A stretch of 64,000 nucleotides of DNA, taken from Saururus chinensis. Its lineage: Eukaryota > Streptophyta > Magnoliopsida > Piperales > Saururaceae. The stretch covers positions 13,640,001-13,704,000 of the forward strand of contig CP141150.1 in the NCBI GenBank assembly GCA_035235625.1, read 5' to 3'. A model generated the notes under the pieces. The model ran no database searches. It saw nothing but the letters and a program-made list of their open reading frames with translations, and was not told the origin of the DNA. This document shows positions 11,072 to 21,920 of the stretch, piece by piece. The translations under genes were made by a program, and so were the position numbers. Each line of letters opens with the position of its first letter. The stretch's first letter is position 1.

Positions 11072-13231
11072 TGTAACTTCCCGAGCCGGGGTCCACAGTG
11101 GAAAGCCCGCACTCCGGGCTATCCCGAAAATGATTAAAATAATAACCAAACCGGACCAGGAGTAGCGGACTTTGAGTGCAAGAGTCGTCCCATTTCTCTA
11201 CACGCTTCGGAACTTTAGCGCTTCGATGTGCATAGGCCAAAAACCTAATTATATATCTAATTCGGATCGGGCCAACGTTGCCTTACCGTTGGTTGCCTAC
11301 GTACTTATTGGACAACATCTACGATGTTACTTCGATACGATCGGATCCGTACATAGTTCTGCCTAATGGCTACTACACACATCATATCGTACTAAAACAC
11401 TTACGACTAAATATGTTTCTCCGAATATTTAATCCGAGTCATACGGAAGCCTATAAAACACCGACAACACATATCTCGCTCTATCATAGTGATGAGCACC
11501 ACACGATCACCATAACATGCCTCGCTCTACCCCAGAGTGTATCCATCACATTCACATGTCTCGCTCTATCACTGAGCCGAGACCAAACATACACCACACG
11601 TCTCGCTCTATCCCCAAACGAGACAGAACACAATCATAGGTCTCGCTCTATCACTGAGCCAAGACCTAACACAAACCACATGTCTCGCTCTACCCCAGAG
11701 CAAGATGGAATACATATCATATCCACACATATTAAAACACGACATATTAAGGCATAGCAGATCAGAACACAAAGGATCATAGCATGGCACACAACCTAAT
11801 TTAGCACATACATTCTATAATTTAAATGGGAGGTTATAAACGCTTACTCCTTTGATGTCCCGCAAGGTAGCGGCATTCGGGGTTGCTCGTTCCTTCTGGG
11901 CATCCTCCTCATTCAGATCTAGCAGTAGCGGATGGAGCCTCCTCTAGCCTCTGTACATTCCTCGCCTTGCACTGGAAGATGACGCACAAACCTTCCTCTT
12001 CCTAGAGACTCTTCTCATTTTTTGCGCCCGTGGGCGACGGATAGAACCTCCCATACTCGGGGATGTTCCTCACACATTGTGGCCCTTCTGTGGAAGGCAG
12101 AGCCTACCCTACTTCGGGCCACTTCTCTTGATTTGGCCAGGTAACGGAGGACGGAGCCTCCTCTCTCTCTGGTCGTCTTTCTCTCTCTTCAAGGCACGAG
12201 GTTGGCAAACAATGTCTACCCTTGCCCCGAGCTTATCCTCCCTCTTCCCGACAACCCTTAACACGTAGCGCGCTCGTAGGCCATGGACAGAACCCCCCGT
12301 TACCCGGAGACTCTTTTTTTTCTCACACTGCACGGCCCTTCGGTGGAAGATGAAACCTCCCCTACTCTGGGCCATGATTCCCGATGCGGCCCGGTAGCGG
12401 AGAATGGAGCCTCCTCTCTTTCTCGGGCCATTTCTCTCTCTCTTGGGGCAGGAGGGTGGCGGGCAGCGCCTACTCTTGCTCTAGGACATTCCCTCCTTCT
12501 ATGGTTGCCAACTCAATGAATGGACCATGTCATTGCGTAGATCACCCTCAAATTAGCTAAGAACGTCTCAAGAACGGAAAAAAACATACTCAAAACGAGT
12601 CGAAAAACTCTTCCTAAAATTTAACCGGAAATCAATTTATAGAGGAGGAGAGAGTGGGCGTATGAAACGCCCTAGAACTGCCCGCGCCAGGTGGCACGTG
12701 GTTGTGTGGAGCACGGTCGCACCGTGCATCCTGTGGAGCCTGGCCCCATGCCGCGCGGATGCTAAGCGCGGCTCCTACGCAACCATCCAGCGAATGGGTG
12801 GGCCGACGCGCGGCCCACCGTGGCTGACGCTAGTTATTTTCTACTTAAATTATTAAAATAATATTTTCTCATATTATTTTAATCCAAAAATACTCAAATT
12901 TCAACACGTGATAACTTCTTACCCGAAGTCGGAATCATGTGTTCTTGGTATCGATGAACTCGTATCAATTAGCCCTTCGAAATAAGACCACACATGGGCG
13001 GGTTGTCCCACTCTTTTCATGTGGGTCTCGCACATATGTCACACTTCCCGAGGTCGTAACTTTTGCTCCCGGCCTCCGTTTCACGTATTCTTTGATTAGT
13101 TGTACTTGTTACTCCGATCTCTACCCAAGTAGAAGGATTTCACATAATGAAACTCCCTAACACTGATCTCGAATTACCGGATTACCCTTAACCCCGCCCA
13201 GTTAAGCGTAACCGAAAAATGGGTAATTACA
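11072..13231 (+). mobile_element. Solo LTR, 2.16 kb, inside the microsatellite
   Basis: It begins TGTAACTTCCCGAGCCGGGG and ends GGGTAATTACA (TG..CA). Flanking pentamers are GTAGT (11067-11071) and ATAGT (13232-13236), a target duplication with one mismatch. The trinucleotide array continues on the other side. No internal coding region is present, so this is a solo LTR. Its words near 11280-11370 (ACCGTTGGTTGCCTACGTAC) recur in inverse orientation near 42460-42500, placing both in one Ty3/gypsy LTR family. Internal subrepeats with GCAGAGCCT(C/A)C-type phrases lie at about 12020-12480. Confidence 0.8.
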
Positions 13232-13401
13232 ATAGTGGTGGTGGCAGCGGTGGTGATAGTGGCCGCAGTGGTGGCGAAGGTGGCAGTGACAATGATTGTG
13301 ATACTGGTGGTGGTGGTGACAGTAGGGGTGATGATGGCGGTGGCAGTGGTGATGGTGACAGCAGTGGTGGTGGCTACAGTGGTGGTGGTGATGGTGGTGG
13401 C
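13232..13401. repeat. GGT/GGC-rich microsatellite, right part
   Basis: This continues the array at 10868-11071 beyond the solo LTR. Again it gives only artefactual low-complexity frames. Confidence 0.9.
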
Positions 13402-13599
13402 TGCAGGAATATATAAGTCTTTAGTACGCTGATTTTCTCCCAAAATTCATGGGTTGATGGGTGAAAAATTTTAGGGCCAATTTTTTTATCTATTTTCACT
13501 CTAGTTTCTCTTTCCCATTGCACAAAACAGTGAAAACTGGGAGATTTTTAAAGGATTTTTTTCTTTCCCCCACTTTCCACTGATCCAAACAAACCCTGA

Positions 13600-13800
13600 A
13601 GAGATTTGAATGGACACGTCTGACTAGTCTTTATGACTGAAACTCTACTTCGTCTCATCTATATTAAAAGCCCGCTTAAGGAAGTTGATATTTTTTTATT
13701 TTATTTATATTAATTTTTTAATCAAATTGAAAAAATAAGTGGCAATTGAAAATTTAATAAGCTTTTGATATAAAAAAAGTAAAGTATGAATATCGTTTTC
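13600..13800 (+). other. OMT 3'-flank remnant
   Basis: The words ATCTATATTAAAAGCCCGCTT and GAAAATTTAATA(A/G)GCTTTTGATAT match 18296-18400 and 23698-23820, the downstream flanks of OMT units 2 and 3. It lies about 4.5 kb after the unit 1 exon 2, so it is probably the displaced 3' flank of unit 1, pushed away by the insertions between. Confidence 0.6.
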
Positions 13801-14029
13801 AACTAGGAAGTGTTTTTCATATTCCTCATGCACTCACAATGAGTCGAGCATAAGCTATGCATGGGAGCTTTACACTTGGCTCATTATTCATGCTGAGCAT
13901 GAAAAATATTTCCCTCTAACTATACTTGTGTAGAGTATCTCCCATCGGGAGAGAATGGTGCCGATGCATATATGGGACCCAACTAATATGAATTAATATT
14001 AGTAGCAGCATAGTAGGGTTTTACCTGTT

Positions 14030-14620
14030 GCTAATTTTAACTTTGTAAGATTATATCTCACACTCTCAAATTCGAATGCGTTTGATCTTAGTGTCATTAG
14101 AAACATCTTGACAAACTCTATCAAATGAGATCTCACATGATTATATTTTATGGAACTTTTTTTTGTAGGTCCGATGCATACATATATCTAAATAATATTT
14201 TTTTTTGCATTTTTGCTTATATTACACATGTTCACATTCATGTATTTATTAAGCTATTGAAAAACTTCTAACAAGCTCAATCAAATAAGATTTATCTTCA
14301 AACTTATCCCAAATATAAATAGTGTGCTCCACAGCATGCAGTCCTTTGACACCATTACCTTCACCGACGTATAATCTTATATTTAGCCTATGAGATTTGA
14401 ACTCTCAACACTTACAATTATATGTTCGTATAATATATAATTATTGTAATATTGAAAACATGTATTGTAACTATAATATAAGTGCGTCTTTTGTTTAATA
14501 CATAATTTATTTCTAATATATTTTTATTTTTTTATCTAAGTCATATTTATATGTGAAATACGTGTACATCCTTGCTAATTAATTTAAACAAGAGTTACAT
14601 GAATATATCTTCTATCAGTT
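14030..14620. repeat. Dispersed AT-rich repeat, copy 2
   Basis: This is the partner of 9780-10330. It again contains two GACAAACTCTATCAAATGAGA-like phrases and the GAAAACATGTATTGTAAC word that also flanks the CACTA end near 21005-21025. The stretch from 14620 to about 15170 shows no gene or clear repeat. Confidence 0.5.
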
Positions 14621-15369
14621 TATCTAGCAACTCATACTCAATAGTGAGCTATTTGACAATAAATACGGTAGTTCCCCACTCCTAGTTTTAGCTAGCCCAC
14701 CCCGCACATTACGTTGAAAAACTAGTGTTTAGATATATGTGGATGGTAGATATCGACCACTGTGCTAAAGGAGTGGACTGGCTTAAGAAACGGTGATGTA
14801 CACTCACATATATACGTCGAGGTTGTTATCTAATTATCACTCTCTTGGACTAAAACACCATATTACACGTGAATCTGCAATCCATCAGTAATGACATTGA
14901 TGTGCTACCCTATTAGATCATTGACGTATATCTCTTATATGTTGTACAATTAGCGTATTTAATTTCATCATCACTATATATCAGACTAAAATTAAATGTG
15001 TTTAAATAATATTTGTATCAACACATGATTACAACTTTTCAAGTAAAAAAAAAGAAGAAAAGAAGAAATCTTTAAATAACATCATACCTGATATGCTCTC
15101 ATGTAATATGGTGTTTAATTTGCTCATTCGTGGCAATTAATTTTTAAAGTAGCTAAACATAGCCAGTATCTGCTTTTTTTTCGTACAACATGGCCGGCCA
15201 AGATCGGGAAATACGTGGAACACGTTCTTTTCGATTGAAGAAGTTTCCATGATTGCAAACTTAAACATTATTTCACATGAATGCTGTGTAACAATGCATG
15301 TTATATATTGAGCACATATATGTATATATAGATGTGTTAGTAATATCAAAGACAAGCACAAGGAATCAC

Positions 15370-18119
15370 ATGGGAGGTAAAGGTGAAGAAGCTGTTGACT
15401 CCGAGCTTCAAATATGGAAGCTTGCGTTGGGGTTCACCGGCCCAGCGGTTGTAAAGTGTGCAATTGAGCTCGGCATCGCCGATGTCCTTGATGGCCATCG
15501 GCAGGCAATGACGCTGGCGGAGCTCGCCAATGCACTGGACTGTGCCCCTTCTTTCCTTTACCGCATCATGCGCTTCCTTGTCCACAAAAGAATCTTCACG
15601 GAGGAGATTGCCACTCGAGAAGGGAAGGATGTGGCCGCCTATGCCCTCACTGCTGTCTCCCGCCGGCTGCTTGGCAGTGGTGACCAAAGCCTGGCGGCAT
15701 TGGTTCAGCTAGAGACAAGCCCTATGATGGTGAATACATGGCATTTCTTGAGTACTAGGGTCAGGTCCAATGGTGCACCCGCCTTCAGTGGGGCACATGG
15801 GGAGGATTTTTTTAGCCTTGCTAGCCATAGTCCAGTGCAAAGCAAGCTGTTCAATGATGCAATGGCATGTGATGCAAGGATAGCAATGAAAGCCCTAATT
15901 GATGAGTGCGTTGAGGTCTTTGATGGAGTGAAGACTGTAGTTGATGTTGGAGGGGGTAATGGGACTGCCATGGGGACCTTAGTGAAGGCATGCCCGTGGA
16001 TAAAAGCTGTTAATTTTGATCTTCCTCATGTTGTGAATTTCGCCCCTGAGATTGACGGTGTGGATCACGTTGCAGGAGATATGTTTGTTAATGTGCCCCA
16101 TGCAGATGCAATTTTACTGAAGGTATTGTATGGTTCTAAGCTTCAATAGGTTCACTTAGTTTCCTATTATTATCTTATAGCATAGGCAAAAAAGTATCAA
16201 ATATTTGGCTAAAATTCATATCATTCGGATAAAATCCGTATTTATTGGGATAAAATTCATAAATTTAGAGAATTGAGACAATATTGCACAACTATACGAT
16301 TGACCTGCGATTTGGAGACTTTAATCAATATTTGACAAAATTTCATGGACACAACTATTTTATGATAGTAAATCCTAAATAATGATAATAACGATAGCTC
16401 TCACTAAGTATGTGGCCACTAAATTGTATATATTGCATATAAAGAGAGCATCTAGTGTGACCGATTTCTATGAACGGAGCTCCCTGACCAGCCCATATGG
16501 GGCTCTAGACATGGCACATAAGGGAGCACGTCGACGACGGCGGGAGAGAGCTACGGTGCCCCAGCCATATGCTACGTTTTGACCAGCAGGCCAAGCTGAT
16601 TTGAGGGGGCCATGCCCGCCCGCCATGAGCTATTTTCCTAGCTCCGCCCCTGTAGGCGAGGCCAATACGTGACTGGCTGGCCAGGCCATGGCCAACCTTA
16701 CTTCTCAGAAATAATACGATTTTCTTGAAAATGACATGATTGTGTTGTTTCGTATATGCTTTCCTTAATTGTACTCTTCTACCGATAAAATGCATTTCGG
16801 TGGCGACCGCTGGTTTGGCCATTCAAGTAGCGAGATGCGATCCCACAAGGGAAAAAAAAAACAGAAGATAAGTGCCATTTTAGAGTAAATATTATTATGT
16901 TGTTTCTGGGGTAGCGGCAACTACACTCCTGGTGGGTGGTGGTGGTGCTCCGGGTAGGTGGCAACGGTGCTTTGGGTAGATGGTGGCCAAATCTGGTGAG
17001 TATAGCCATAGCGGTTGAGCTCTGAGGGTAGAGAAGGAGGTAGAACTCCAAACAATGGTGGCAGAGGCAGAACATGGCTGCAAGATTGGTTCATATATAT
17101 AATGTTCTTGCAATGGTGGCGTGCCTAATTAACCTCCAGCAGAAGAGGTGGACGGAAAGCTCTTGCAATGGCTATGGATGAGGAGCTCCCATGGAGGCGA
17201 CTGCAGAGCCCATTTGGGCAGCTGATTTGGAAATTTTTATGGACTCGGATAGTTTAGTCTCTTTTAAATTTATATTCACTCTATCCTAAATTAATAATTT
17301 TATTTAGTAAAAAAATTTAAATATTAATAGCTCCATTTTAGTAAATTTAAGTGATTAGATGCTTAAAAACTTTTCTTAGATGTGAATTTCACCATTCAAT
17401 AAAAGTTACTAATTTTTCCACTATAGTTATTAATTTGGGGTGGAGGGAGTATAATTAATGATTTTATTCAATAAAATTTTAGAAGATATGATTATGTGTA
17501 ATTAGCAAATTATATTTGTTGCCCATTAAACTTCAATCATTCATCTTAAACTCCTTTTTATATTCTTAAAGTGATTTAGCAAAAAAAAAATTAATCTTAA
17601 AGTGCATATGGGGTCAATAACTCTTATCTGATAATCATCATGTTGCTTGGCATAATTTTTTCACTGTCCTAACAAGTGTTTGATTTACCAATGAATAATA
17701 TTTCTTATTTCTTTTAAATATGAAATTGTACTCAAAATTTTATTTTGTTGAAGTTTGTTCTACATGATTGGGATGATGAGGAGTGCATCCAAATTCTCAA
17801 AAACTGCAAGGAAGCTCTTACCAAGGACAACTCAATTGGTAGAGTGATAATTGTGGAGGCAGTCATCAATGGTGATTGCCAAAACAAAGGATACGAAGAA
17901 ATAAGGTTAGCATTGGACATGGTAATGATGGCCCATTCTAACAACGGAAAGGAGAGAACTGAAGATGAATGGAAGAAAGTCCTCTCCCAGGCAGGCTTCG
18001 GCGTGTACTGTCAAGCCTATGCAGGCTGTGCAGCATGTCATTGTAGCTTATCCTTAATCACTATTATTGATGCAAAACCCTTAGTTTTGCAAAAGGTTTT
18101 CTTTGTGGTATTATCATAA
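15370..18119 (+). CDS. O-methyltransferase, OMT unit 2 (C-terminal frameshift)
   Basis: This is a SAM-dependent O-methyltransferase of the plant type II (COMT/isoflavone-OMT-like) family, expected to methylate phenolic hydroxyls in the cytosol. The substrate cannot be told. Exon 1 is 15370-16122 (251 residues): an N-terminal dimerisation and winged-helix part, then the SAM motif VVDVGGGNG. It ends ILLK before a GTATTG donor. Exon 2 starts at 17754 and carries HDWDDEEC with the likely catalytic His, then GKERTEDEWKK. I chose the ATG at 15370 because both full copies share it. An in-frame ATG lies 24 codons upstream. Relative to unit 3, two bases are missing at about 18000-18002, so the last residues (ACTVKPMQAVQHVIVAYP in unit 3) are replaced by an unrelated 40-residue tail ending at 18119. 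The predicted length is 372 residues. Possibly impaired. Exon 1 differs from unit 3 at about 22 positions by eye. Confidence 0.85.
16150..17753. other. Intron of OMT unit 2 with MITE
   Basis: The intron is about 1.63 kb from the donor at 16123. In unit 3 the intron is only about 480 bases. The extra block (about 16369-17488) joins at a TATGAT microhomology. Unit 1 also retains this block, so unit 3 lost it. A Stowaway-like MITE lies at about 17277-17452. No coding sequence was seen. Confidence 0.75.
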
Positions 18120-19011
18120 TTGCCAAATGGTAACTCTATTATGTCCATTGTTCTTGCAAGCCAAGCTGTTTGGTTGATCATTGTTGAATCATTTCCTTAT
18201 ATATATTTTGTCGTGATTCATGAAGGTATATATAAACGGACACGTCTAGCATGATTAGTTTTTATGGCCGAAAGTTGATATTTTTACTATACTTCATCTA
18301 TATTAAAAGCCCGCTTCTTCAGGATGTTGATATTTTTTTAATTAAATAAAAAATTAGTCACACTTGAAAATTTAATAGGCTTTTGATATAAAAAAGTTAA
18401 ATATGAATATCGTTTTCTTTTATGACCAAAGTCCATAATTTAAAGCATAATGGTCTTGGTCTTGTACACATGGGCCTAACATGTTTTACTGCTACATAAC
18501 ATTCGTTTTAGCATGGCCAATAATAACAATGCACTATATTAAATTTCTATGTATCATGCTAAAGCCCTATTGGCTGTAGCTTACTGTCACACTTGAGCAT
18601 GATCATGACTCGGACTTGAACAAGGTAGACAATTTAAAATCAAGTTTATTTAGAACTTTGAATTATAAAATGGCTCCCCAATAATTAGACTCGGGGACGT
18701 AGAGATCTCTGATGAAGGAACCGGATAGGATGAGCTTGGACTTTTATGCCACATGACCAAGCTTTGGATAGAAACGTCGTTTACTTAACTTTCCTTACTC
18801 GTCTCAAAAGTAGCAATCTAAGCTCGTGCATTGGATTATATTTTTTCAATATCAAGAAACCATTCTGGATACAGTTCACCGGGGCATTTACGCAAGCTTT
18901 AATAATAATAAGAGGAAAAAGTTGCAATGAGCTTAGGCCTACACACATTAAGATGAGCATAGACATTATAGACTAGAGGTAGAGTTACATACAAAGTTCG
19001 GGGGCAATTGT
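18120..19011 (+). repeat. Duplicated 3' flank of OMT unit 2
   Basis: It is near-identical to 23520-24439 over its whole length (words such as GCATAATGGTCTTGGT, CATGGGCCTAACATG and AGATGAGC(A/G)TAGACATTATAGA). It is non-coding and part of the segmental duplication. Confidence 0.85.
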
Positions 19012-19695
19012 TGTTACACCCCAACTTTTAGATTAATTTAAAAGTCAAGTCCCTAAAACAAATATATTTCATTCACATAATATTGTCGATACTAAAACAA
19101 TATATACTTGTGCTCATGAGGTAACATGATCAGAAATAAAGAGGTTTTCCCATAATACCCCAACTCTTGAGCATGCTAAAAGCCCCATTAGGCAATATGT
19201 AGGAGTAATAAACTCCAATAATTTTTGATTTGCATGCCAAAGAACTATTCTTCAAATTCTGAATAAAAAATAATCAAAATAATTGAGTAATATTCAAATA
19301 CTGGTGTTTTGAAAAATCTTGTTAAGGGGTAGACATTCGTTTGAACCCTAATGATATTTTAAGTATGTTACTTTAAAAGTAAACCTTAGTGTATAATTTA
19401 AAGGTATTTTGAAAACAGAGCTTAGCTCTAACATGGAAATTGGATTTAAAACTACATACCCTTATACTAAAATAGTCTCTTGATCCGGCTTGAGTGAGAC
19501 AGGTAGAACCTCCCTTAGCGCTAGGACCATCTCTGCTTCTACCTCAGTAACGGCAGACAGAGCCTCCTCTTGTTCTAGGTTGTTTTCTCCTTTTAGAGAG
19601 GCTAACTCGAAAAATAGACCCTCTCACGACATCGGACACCTTCAAATTAGTTAGGATTGATTTTTGAACAGAAGAAATCAAGCGAGAAACGGCTT
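19012..19695 (-). mobile_element. Ty3/gypsy LTR fragment in OMT unit 2
   Basis: It begins TGTTACACCCCAACTTTTAG at the same position relative to the OMT flank as the complete LTR at 24440. It then follows that LTR to GAAACGGCTTA at 19695, with about 345 bases missing after CCTAAAA (a microhomology deletion). The same pentamer, ATTGT, precedes both LTRs, so one insertion was copied with the OMT block. Confidence 0.75.
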
Positions 19696-20459
19696 ACTTT
19701 TTTCCGTCGGTAATGTATTTACAATTTGCGATGCTTGGTTACGAGCATCGCAAATGAAGTTAATTGTGACGCCGCGAAGCGTCGCAAGCGCTAAACATAT
19801 TGGACGCGAAACTTCACGCATGGGCAAAATTCCACTCGTGCCTTTATATTCCAACACCTCCGAGCATCTCCAATGATTAGCTGTGTGGTCGCTCGTGCAT
19901 CTCCCATGACTAGCTGCGTGGGGAGCTCCGTTCTCCGGCTGCTATCCACTGTCGTCTCACCGCCGTTTTCTTTTTCAGCCGCTTACTTTGTCTCGAATTA
20001 GATCTACCACCACCAGACATTGATGCTTGTACTAGGGGTTGGATCTGAAACCTCCACCATTAGACAGAACTTTTTCAGGACCCCTGGGCTGCCGGTGGGT
20101 GTGGCGCAAAGTTGCCAGATCTTTTATCTCTCACTGTGCATTTTCTGATATGCCCTTTCCAGGCCGCCACAACCCGTTTTTCCGCTGAAACTAAGATTGC
20201 CGCCATCAGGCGGCGTGTTTTGTAGTATCACTAGTGGTTATCGCTGGTTGACGGCGCTGGTGGGTCTAACACCTCTTGCCACGGCGAGAGGTTGAAGATG
20301 ACCCGCGTTGCGGGTCACTTTTGACCTGGCTGTGCGCGGGTCAGGCTTTAGACCCGGCCCAAACCGGGTCTCTAGACCCAGTTTTGTCCAATCCGGGTAA
20401 TAAAAAAATTTATTTTTTCTTTACCCAATTTGGTGATTTTTCTTTTTTTTTATTTAATT
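19696..20459. other. Unassigned sequence with a hairpin, no gene
   Basis: No protein similarity was recognised. A perfect 11-bp inverted repeat, TTTGCGATGCT / AGCATCGCAAA, occurs at 19725-19735 and 19744-19754. A GC-rich part (20270-20400) has GGGTC/GACCC-rich words. It may be the interior of the CACTA element whose right end follows. Confidence 0.4.
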
Positions 20460-20983
20460 TTTTTAGCGACGCTCTCTAATAGTTTCGCTAATAGATTTAT
20501 TATTATTTTTTATGATATTAGTGACGCACTTATCAAACATCGCTAATAGTGTTAAATTATTATTTTTATTTATAAATAAAATATTTTTAATATTTTTTTA
20601 AATAATTATACGCATTAGCGACTCTTAAGAAAACATCACTAATATTATCCTAATACTATTGTATTAGTGACGTTTAATGCAAGCGTCACTACTAATTATT
20701 TATTTATAAAAAAATTTATATTTAAAAAAATTAAAATATTTTTTATTGGCGACGCTTAATAAAAAGTGTCGTTAATAACCTTATATTAGAGACGAAATAA
20801 CAAATGTCGTTAAGAATAAACAATTAGCAACGTTTATGGATAAGCGTCGCTAATGAGCAATAACGACTCCTTTTTTATCGACGTATTTAGCAACGCTTGT
20901 TAAATGTCGCTAATATGTATTAGCGACGCTTTTATGACTATTAGCGATGTTTAAAAACATCACTAATAGTCTTTTTTGTTGTA
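20460..20983. mobile_element. CACTA right terminus, second copy
   Basis: Repeated TTAGCGACG-type motifs in both orientations end at GTCTTTTTTGTTGTAATG. The tip is CATTAC on the other strand instead of CACTAC. The right flank (20984-21025) matches the dispersed repeat at 14440-14480. No matching left end was found, so the element is truncated or its left part is in the unassigned sequence. Confidence 0.75.
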
Positions 20984-21025
20984 ATGATATATAATCATTA
21001 TAATCTTGAAAACATGTATTGTAAC

Positions 21026-21563
21026 CACTGTTTTAAAACCCGGCTTGGACTGGCCAGTCGGACCAGGTTCAATCGGACCCGGCCGATAAAACGTGCCGGG
21101 TCACTTGATTTTCCTGGTTAGGTTAACCCTGACGGGTCAATACAAACTGTTCGGTTGAACCGCCGACCCGGTTGACTAGGTCGATCCAGTCTGGTCTAAT
21201 TCTTTGAGTATGAAAAAAATATTTAAGGTGAGACTCGAACTCACGCTAGGATATAGCTCACCATAGAGCCTTACCCACTCGGCTGCAACAATATTGTTAT
21301 ACATTTTACCACATTGGTTTATTTAAACATTTATTTACTTTAGAATGCAAGAAAAAAGCTATTTCTCGACGGGATTCAAACCCAGGCCGCATCAGAAAGG
21401 ATATATCTGGTTTGCCCACTGAGATATGATGCTCGATAACAGTATACTTAATATTATATTTAATCTAGTATATAGGGAAACTGGGTCAACCCACGGTTGA
21501 ACCGAGTAAACTCGGCCCGGTGACCAATCCGGGTCGATGGCCGGGCAGGGTTATAAAACACTG
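21026..21563. mobile_element. TIR element with two tRNA-like modules
   Basis: The ends are CACTGTTTTAAAACCCGG and the near-inverse GGGTTATAAAACACTG, with subterminal GGTTGAACC(G)/CCGGGTC words. Inside, on the minus strand, two stretches resemble decayed tRNAs: 21232-21300 (GCCGAGTGGGTAAGGC, then GAGTTCGAGTCTC) and about 21366-21440 (CAGTGGGCAAACCAG, then GGGTTTGAATCCC). No convincing target duplication was found. Class uncertain (hAT-like is possible). Confidence 0.5.
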
Positions 21564-21920
21564 AATCAGGCATCGATCAAGTTTTGAGCTTTTAACATAA
21601 GGGTATTAATGTATTTTTCTAATTAATTATAAATGTCTAGATTAATTGGTATAATATGTTTCGGTTGGGACTAATTAGATATTAGAGAGTGAATTTTGTC
21701 CTTATCGGTAGCCGCCCCATTTTTTTTTTATACAACATGGCCAGGCGGCCAGGATCGGGAAATACGTGGAACACGTTCTTTTCGCTTGAAGAAGTTCCAT
21801 GATTGCAAACTTAAACATTATTTCACATGAATGCTGTGTAACAGTGCATGTTATATAATTGAGCACATAGATGTATATATAGATGTGTTAGTAATATCAA
21901 AGACAATCACAGGGAATCAC

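Larger units (their letters stand above)
10727..13596. mobile_element. Tourist/hAT-like MITE with nested insert
   Basis: Terminal inverted repeats begin GGGTTTGTTTGGAT at 10727, with the inverse ATCCAAACAAACCC ending at 13596. A 3-bp TGA flanks both ends (10724-10726 and 13597-13599). Without the LTR nested inside, the element would be about 0.7 kb. Its core is a GGT/GGC-rich microsatellite. No transposase was seen. A 3-bp duplication fits PIF/Harbinger (Tourist) better than hAT, although TGA is not the usual TWA target. Confidence 0.65.

Noticed and set aside
10840..11240. Gly/Ser, Thr, Val or His-rich frames around the trinucleotide array
   Set aside because: They are translation of a GGT-type microsatellite in six frames. 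Part of one frame crosses the LTR boundary. No gene context.
13174..13443. Thr-rich and Gly-rich frames
   Set aside because: Same microsatellite as above, right half.
16382..17113. Short frames in the intron of OMT unit 2
   Set aside because: Intronic repeat DNA, also present without conserved frame in unit 1.
21232..21440. Functional tRNA genes
   Set aside because: The two tRNA-like stretches are degenerate, lie within a TIR element, and I could not pair full acceptor stems.
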